Positions 5,710 to 8,636 of a DNA stretch of 8,636 nt are shown here, one piece after another (the stretch's first letter is position 1; each line of letters begins with the position of its first letter). Origin of the DNA: Spirochaetota bacterium. GTDB lineage: Bacteria > Spirochaetota > Leptospiria > Turneriellales > Turneriellaceae. The notes beneath the pieces are model-generated. The model did not search any database. It had not been told where the DNA came from and worked only from the letters and a program-made list of their open reading frames with translations. Both the position numbers and the translations under genes were made by a program. The DNA lies in assembly GCA_029561505.1 (NCBI GenBank), contig JAKQXK010000645.1, positions 1 through 8,636 of the forward strand. The letters are read 5' to 3'.

Positions 5710-6657
5710 TTATTTTACCCTTTCGAGAATTCTGAGCCGCGCAGAGCGTGCGCGCGGGTTCTGTGCAATTTCTTTCTCGTCGGGTACAATACCACCCGGT
5801 TCTATGAGTTTGAAGTCGCCCGCTGCAAAATTGCTCTTCGCCGTGGGGTCTTGTTGCTCGACGAATGCGCGTTTGCGAAAGGCATGCTTAACGAGCCTGT
5901 CTTCAAGTGAATGAAACGTCAGAATAGCCAACCTGCCCCCGACTGCGAGCAGGTCTGGCGCGAACGCAAGCGCGGTATTCAACGCGTCGAGTTCACCATT
6001 GACCGCGATGCGCAGCGCCTGAAATACCCTTGTTGCGGGGTAGCGGTCGGCGTGCCCCTTCGCTTTGTAGCGCGGGGGGTAAATGCGCTCGCAGATTTCT
6101 GTCAGCTGCCGCGTGGTTAGCACCGGGTCTGTCATGCGGCGCTCAACAATTTCGCGGGCGATGCGTCGTGAGAGTTTCTCTTCACCATATTCGAAAAAAA
6201 TGCGCGCAAGTTCTTTTTCGTCGGTCGTCGCCAGCAACCGTGCGGCCGAGATTCCCGATTGCGCGTTCATGCGCATGTCGAGCGGTTGGTCGAAGCGAAA
6301 GCTAAAGCCGCGCTCAAAAAAATCAAAGTGCGCCGAAGATATGCCAAGATCGAAAAAGATAAACGCGAGCGGTGCCTTGTCGCGAAACGGGTTCTCGCCA
6401 AAATTACCCTGGCGGTATTCAGTGATGAGTTCGCCTGCTATCTCGCGCGCCAGCTTCAGCATCTCGGCGTCGGCGTCCGAAGCGTATAGGGTCGCCGCAG
6501 GGTATGCCCGCGCCAGCAAAACGAGATGCCCCGCAAGGCCGGCCGTGCCATCCCAAACGCGTTGCGCTTCGGGGGCAAAATTGTTGAGGCAGCTCGCCGC
6601 TTCGACGACAGCTTCGGGCAGAATGCTGAGGTGAAACGGCTTCTTTTCTGGGTCTAT
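5710..6657 (-). CDS. rsmH: 16S rRNA (cytosine-1402-N4)-methyltransferase RsmH, apparent AUA start
   Basis: RsmH (MraW) uses S-adenosylmethionine to methylate N4 of C1402 in the decoding centre of 16S rRNA. Counted from AUA 6657-6655 the protein has 315 residues, the usual family length: F-H-L-S-I-L (8-13), the SAM-binding D-G-T-A-G-L-A-G-H (36-44), F-D-L-G-I-S-S, E-R-G-F-S-F, P-L-D-M-R-M, R-V-F-Q-A-L-R-I-A-V-N-E-L-type block, F-H-S-L-E-D-R and the C-terminal A-R-S-A-R-L-R. The frame is open only from 6669 and holds no ATG, GTG or TTG before TTG 6519, which would delete the SAM motif. The AUA overlaps the clpC stop (ATAG) and GAGGT lies 9 nt upstream. ATT 6624 and CTG 6621 are weaker options because the conserved His9 would be lost. 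The gene lies outside a division/cell-wall cluster. Function is very sure; start is not. Confidence 0.93.
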   Translation of the reverse strand: MDPEKKPFHLSILPEAVVEAASCLNNFAPEAQRVWDGTAGLAGHLVLLARAYPAATLYASDADAEMLKLAREIAGELITEYRQGNFGENPFRDKAPLAFIFFDLGISSAHFDFFERGFSFRFDQPLDMRMNAQSGISAARLLATTDEKELARIFFEYGEEKLSRRIAREIVERRMTDPVLTTRQLTEICERIYPPRYKAKGHADRYPATRVFQALRIAVNGELDALNTALAFAPDLLAVGGRLAILTFHSLEDRLVKHAFRKRAFVEQQDPTAKSNFAAGDFKLIEPGGIVPDEKEIAQNPRARSARLRILERVK

Positions 6658-8636
6658 TTCTGCGTTACCTCAGGTTCGGCCTGCGACTCGGCTTCACCCT
6701 CTTCGTTGTTCTCGAGAATAGAGTCTTGCCAGATCTCGTCAATGGTCGCCTGATCTTCAAAATATTCGCCCTTTATCTCAAGAAACTTCTCGGCGCTCAG
6801 GTTCTCAAATGTGAATGAGAGTTTCTTAGCCCCGTCTTTCTCTTCGGTGCCGATTTTGATTTCTACTGGCTGCGTAATTTTTTTCTCAAGCAGCATCATC
6901 GCGAGCTCGTCTTCAATCTCACGCTGCACCAGGCGCTTCAGCGGGCGCGCGCCATACTTCTCACTGTAGCCTTTGTCTGCAAGGTATGCTTTGGCTTCGT
7001 CGTTCAGCGTCAGATAGATATTTTTCTGCAGCGCGTTGAAGTTGATCTCGTCGATGGTCAGCGAGACAATTTCCTGAATTTCTTCTTTGCTGAGCGGGTC
7101 GAAAATAATGACATCGTCGATACGATTCAGAAATTCTGGCGAGAAGTGCTTGCGCAACTCTTCGAGAACCTGTTCACGCTTCGAGTCTTGACGGTTTTCG
7201 GTGTCGCCGCTGAAGCCCAGCTTGCCGCCCTTCTGCAAAAAGCGCGCACCGATGTTTGACGTCAGAATAATAATGGTCTCTTTGAAATCCACATGGTGGC
7301 CCGAATTGTCTGTCAGTTCACCCTCGTCGAGCACCTGCAAAAGAATATTCTGAATCTCGGCATGCGCCTTTTCGATTTCGTCAAACAGCAGCACCGAGTG
7401 CGGGTGTCTGCGAATCGCTTCGGTGAGTTGGCCACCGTCTTCATGACCGACATAACCTGGGGGCGAACCGATAAATTTTGATACCGAGTGCATCTCCATA
7501 TATTCGCTCATGTCAAAGCGAATCAGTGCCTCTTCATCACCGAACATGAATTCAGCGAGGGCTTTGGCGAGCTCGGTTTTGCCGACGCCCGTCGGCCCAA
7601 GAAAGACAAAACTGCCAATGGGGCGACGCGTCGATTTGAGGCCCATACGCGCGCGCCTGACCGCGCGTGAAATCTGTTCGATTGCCGCTTTCTGGCCGAC
7701 AACCCGTTCTGCGAGTTCTTCGTGCATTTTGATAAGGCGTTCGTTTTCGCTTTCTTCAAGTTGCTGCAGCGGAATTCCCGTCCAGTCTGAAATCACGCGC
7801 GAAATATCTTCTGAGCCGATTTCAACCCTGGTCTCTTTTTGACCGCGACGCCAAGAGGCCATCGCATCTGCAAGGCGTTGGTTCGCCTCACCGATCTGGT
7901 CACGCAGCTGCGCGGCTTTTTCATATTCTTGCTGGCGCACCATTTCATTTTTATCGCGCGTCAGCTGTTGCACTTCGCGTTCAATGTCTTTAATCTCATC
8001 GGGAATCACTGCCGATTTAAGGCGCGCATGCGAACCCGCTTCGTCGATAATGTCGATCGCTTTATCGGGTAAGAAGCGGTCTTTGATGTAGCGGTCTGAA
8101 AGTTTCACCGCTGCGATAATCGCTTCTTTACTGAAAGTTACGGCGTGGTGCTTTTCGTACGCATGCCTGAGGCCTGCGAGAATACGTATCGCATCTTCAA
8201 CCGAAGGTTCTTCAACCATGACCGATTGAAATCTGCGCTCGAGTGCCGAGTCGCGTTCAATATAGCGTTTATATTCGCGCAGCGTCGTCGCGCCAATGCA
8301 CTGTATTTCGCCCCGCGCGAGCGCTGGCTTCAGAATGTTTGCAGCGTCGACCGCACCCTCTGCTGCACCTGCGCCGATGATTGTATGCACCTCATCGATG
8401 AAAAGAATCACATCTTTATTGGTGCGAATTTCTTTCATGATTTTTTTAATGCGGTCTTCAAATTCGCCGCGGTACTTTGTGCCGGCGATCAGCGCCGCCA
8501 CGTCGAGCGAATAGACCTGGCGGTTAAACATCGGCTCGGGTACGCGCTTCTGTGCAACGCGCTGCGCCAGGCCTTCAGCGATCGCGGTCTTGCCTACGCC
8601 CGCTTCACCGATGAGAATCGGGTTATTCTTCGTCTT
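6654..8636 (-). CDS. clpC: ATP-dependent Clp protease ATP-binding subunit ClpC, N-terminus beyond window
   Basis: ClpC unfolds substrates and feeds them to ClpP. The 660 residues visible run from just before the first P-loop to the stop; about 200 residues (the N domain) lie past 8636. In order: Walker A G-E-A-G-V-G-K-T (visible residues 10-17), Walker B F-I-D-E (ending near 82), a short middle domain with the UVR-type [10 protein letters not shown] motif, second Walker A G-P-T-G-V-G-K-T (347-354; 7575-7598), Walker [11 protein letters not shown], sensor 1 I-L-T-S-N-I-G-A, the L-G-F tripeptide of the ClpP-binding loop, and sensor 2 G-A-R-P-L-K-R. The short middle domain and UVR motif separate it from ClpB, and LGF supports pairing with ClpP. 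About 50 residues after the D2 small domain form an acidic extension ending in PEVTQK. The stop overlaps the apparent rsmH start. Confidence 0.97.
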   Translation of the reverse strand, partial: KTKNNPILIGEAGVGKTAIAEGLAQRVAQKRVPEPMFNRQVYSLDVAALIAGTKYRGEFEDRIKKIMKEIRTNKDVILFIDEVHTIIGAGAAEGAVDAANILKPALARGEIQCIGATTLREYKRYIERDSALERRFQSVMVEEPSVEDAIRILAGLRHAYEKHHAVTFSKEAIIAAVKLSDRYIKDRFLPDKAIDIIDEAGSHARLKSAVIPDEIKDIEREVQQLTRDKNEMVRQQEYEKAAQLRDQIGEANQRLADAMASWRRGQKETRVEIGSEDISRVISDWTGIPLQQLEESENERLIKMHEELAERVVGQKAAIEQISRAVRRARMGLKSTRRPIGSFVFLGPTGVGKTELAKALAEFMFGDEEALIRFDMSEYMEMHSVSKFIGSPPGYVGHEDGGQLTEAIRRHPHSVLLFDEIEKAHAEIQNILLQVLDEGELTDNSGHHVDFKETIIILTSNIGARFLQKGGKLGFSGDTENRQDSKREQVLEELRKHFSPEFLNRIDDVIIFDPLSKEEIQEIVSLTIDEINFNALQKNIYLTLNDEAKAYLADKGYSEKYGARPLKRLVQREIEDELAMMLLEKKITQPVEIKIGTEEKDGAKKLSFTFENLSAEKFLEIKGEYFEDQATIDEIWQDSILENNEEGEAESQAEPEVTQK

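Noticed and set aside
6083..6634. 183-codon plus-strand frame opposite rsmH
   Set aside because: Composition (Ser, Arg, Ala) and absence of motifs mark it as the antisense shadow of rsmH.
6654..6672. -1 frameshift making a ClpC-RsmH fusion
   Set aside because: The 13-nt overlap (GGTAACGCAGAAA) has no slippery heptamer, and a fusion of these two activities has no known precedent to me.

Overview
The window is a stretch of bacterial chromosome of about 53% GC with ordinary housekeeping genes. There is no transposase, integrase, phage gene, CRISPR array or RNA gene. The product set suggests an environmental spirochaete of the Leptospirales, Turneriella-like: a short lipobox lipoprotein, a receiver fused to an RsbW-type ATPase, a UVR-containing ClpC, and acyl-CoA racemase and hydratase genes. 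That placement is inferred from gene content only, and no diagnostic marker is present.

Layout. On the minus strand at the left end is a complete SRAP-family gene (YedK/HMCES type, DNA-protein crosslink repair of abasic sites). Its stop codon runs into a perfect 18-bp inverted repeat. Diverging from it on the plus strand are a PlsC-type acyltransferase and, 4 nt beyond its stop, a DUF2064/TIGR04282 nucleotide-transferase-like protein. A 22-bp perfect palindrome then precedes a CaiB/BaiF protein carrying the alpha-methylacyl-CoA racemase residues, followed by a MaoC-type (R)-enoyl-CoA hydratase. Next come a small lipoprotein with its own likely promoter and a receiver-HATPase protein with a promoter almost abutting its start codon. 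The right third is on the minus strand: clpC (its N-terminal part lies beyond the window) runs into rsmH, which converges on the receiver gene with an 18-bp gap.

How the genes work together. The racemase and hydratase form a plausible two-gene acyl-CoA unit for branched-chain or beta-oxidation chemistry. The acyltransferase and DUF2064 protein are a tight tandem of unknown joint purpose. ClpC and RsmH are probably co-transcribed, and RsmH appears translationally coupled to ClpC although their functions are unrelated.

The points most worth a second look are: (1) rsmH has no ATG, GTG or TTG that would give a complete protein, and the best start is an AUA overlapping the clpC stop; (2) the DUF2064 gene has a similar problem; (3) the receiver domain has Glu instead of the phospho-acceptor Asp and has lost one acidic-pocket residue; (4) the SRAP protein ends in QQNLF, which resembles a beta-clamp-binding motif. 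I do not see a clearly novel multi-gene system here.
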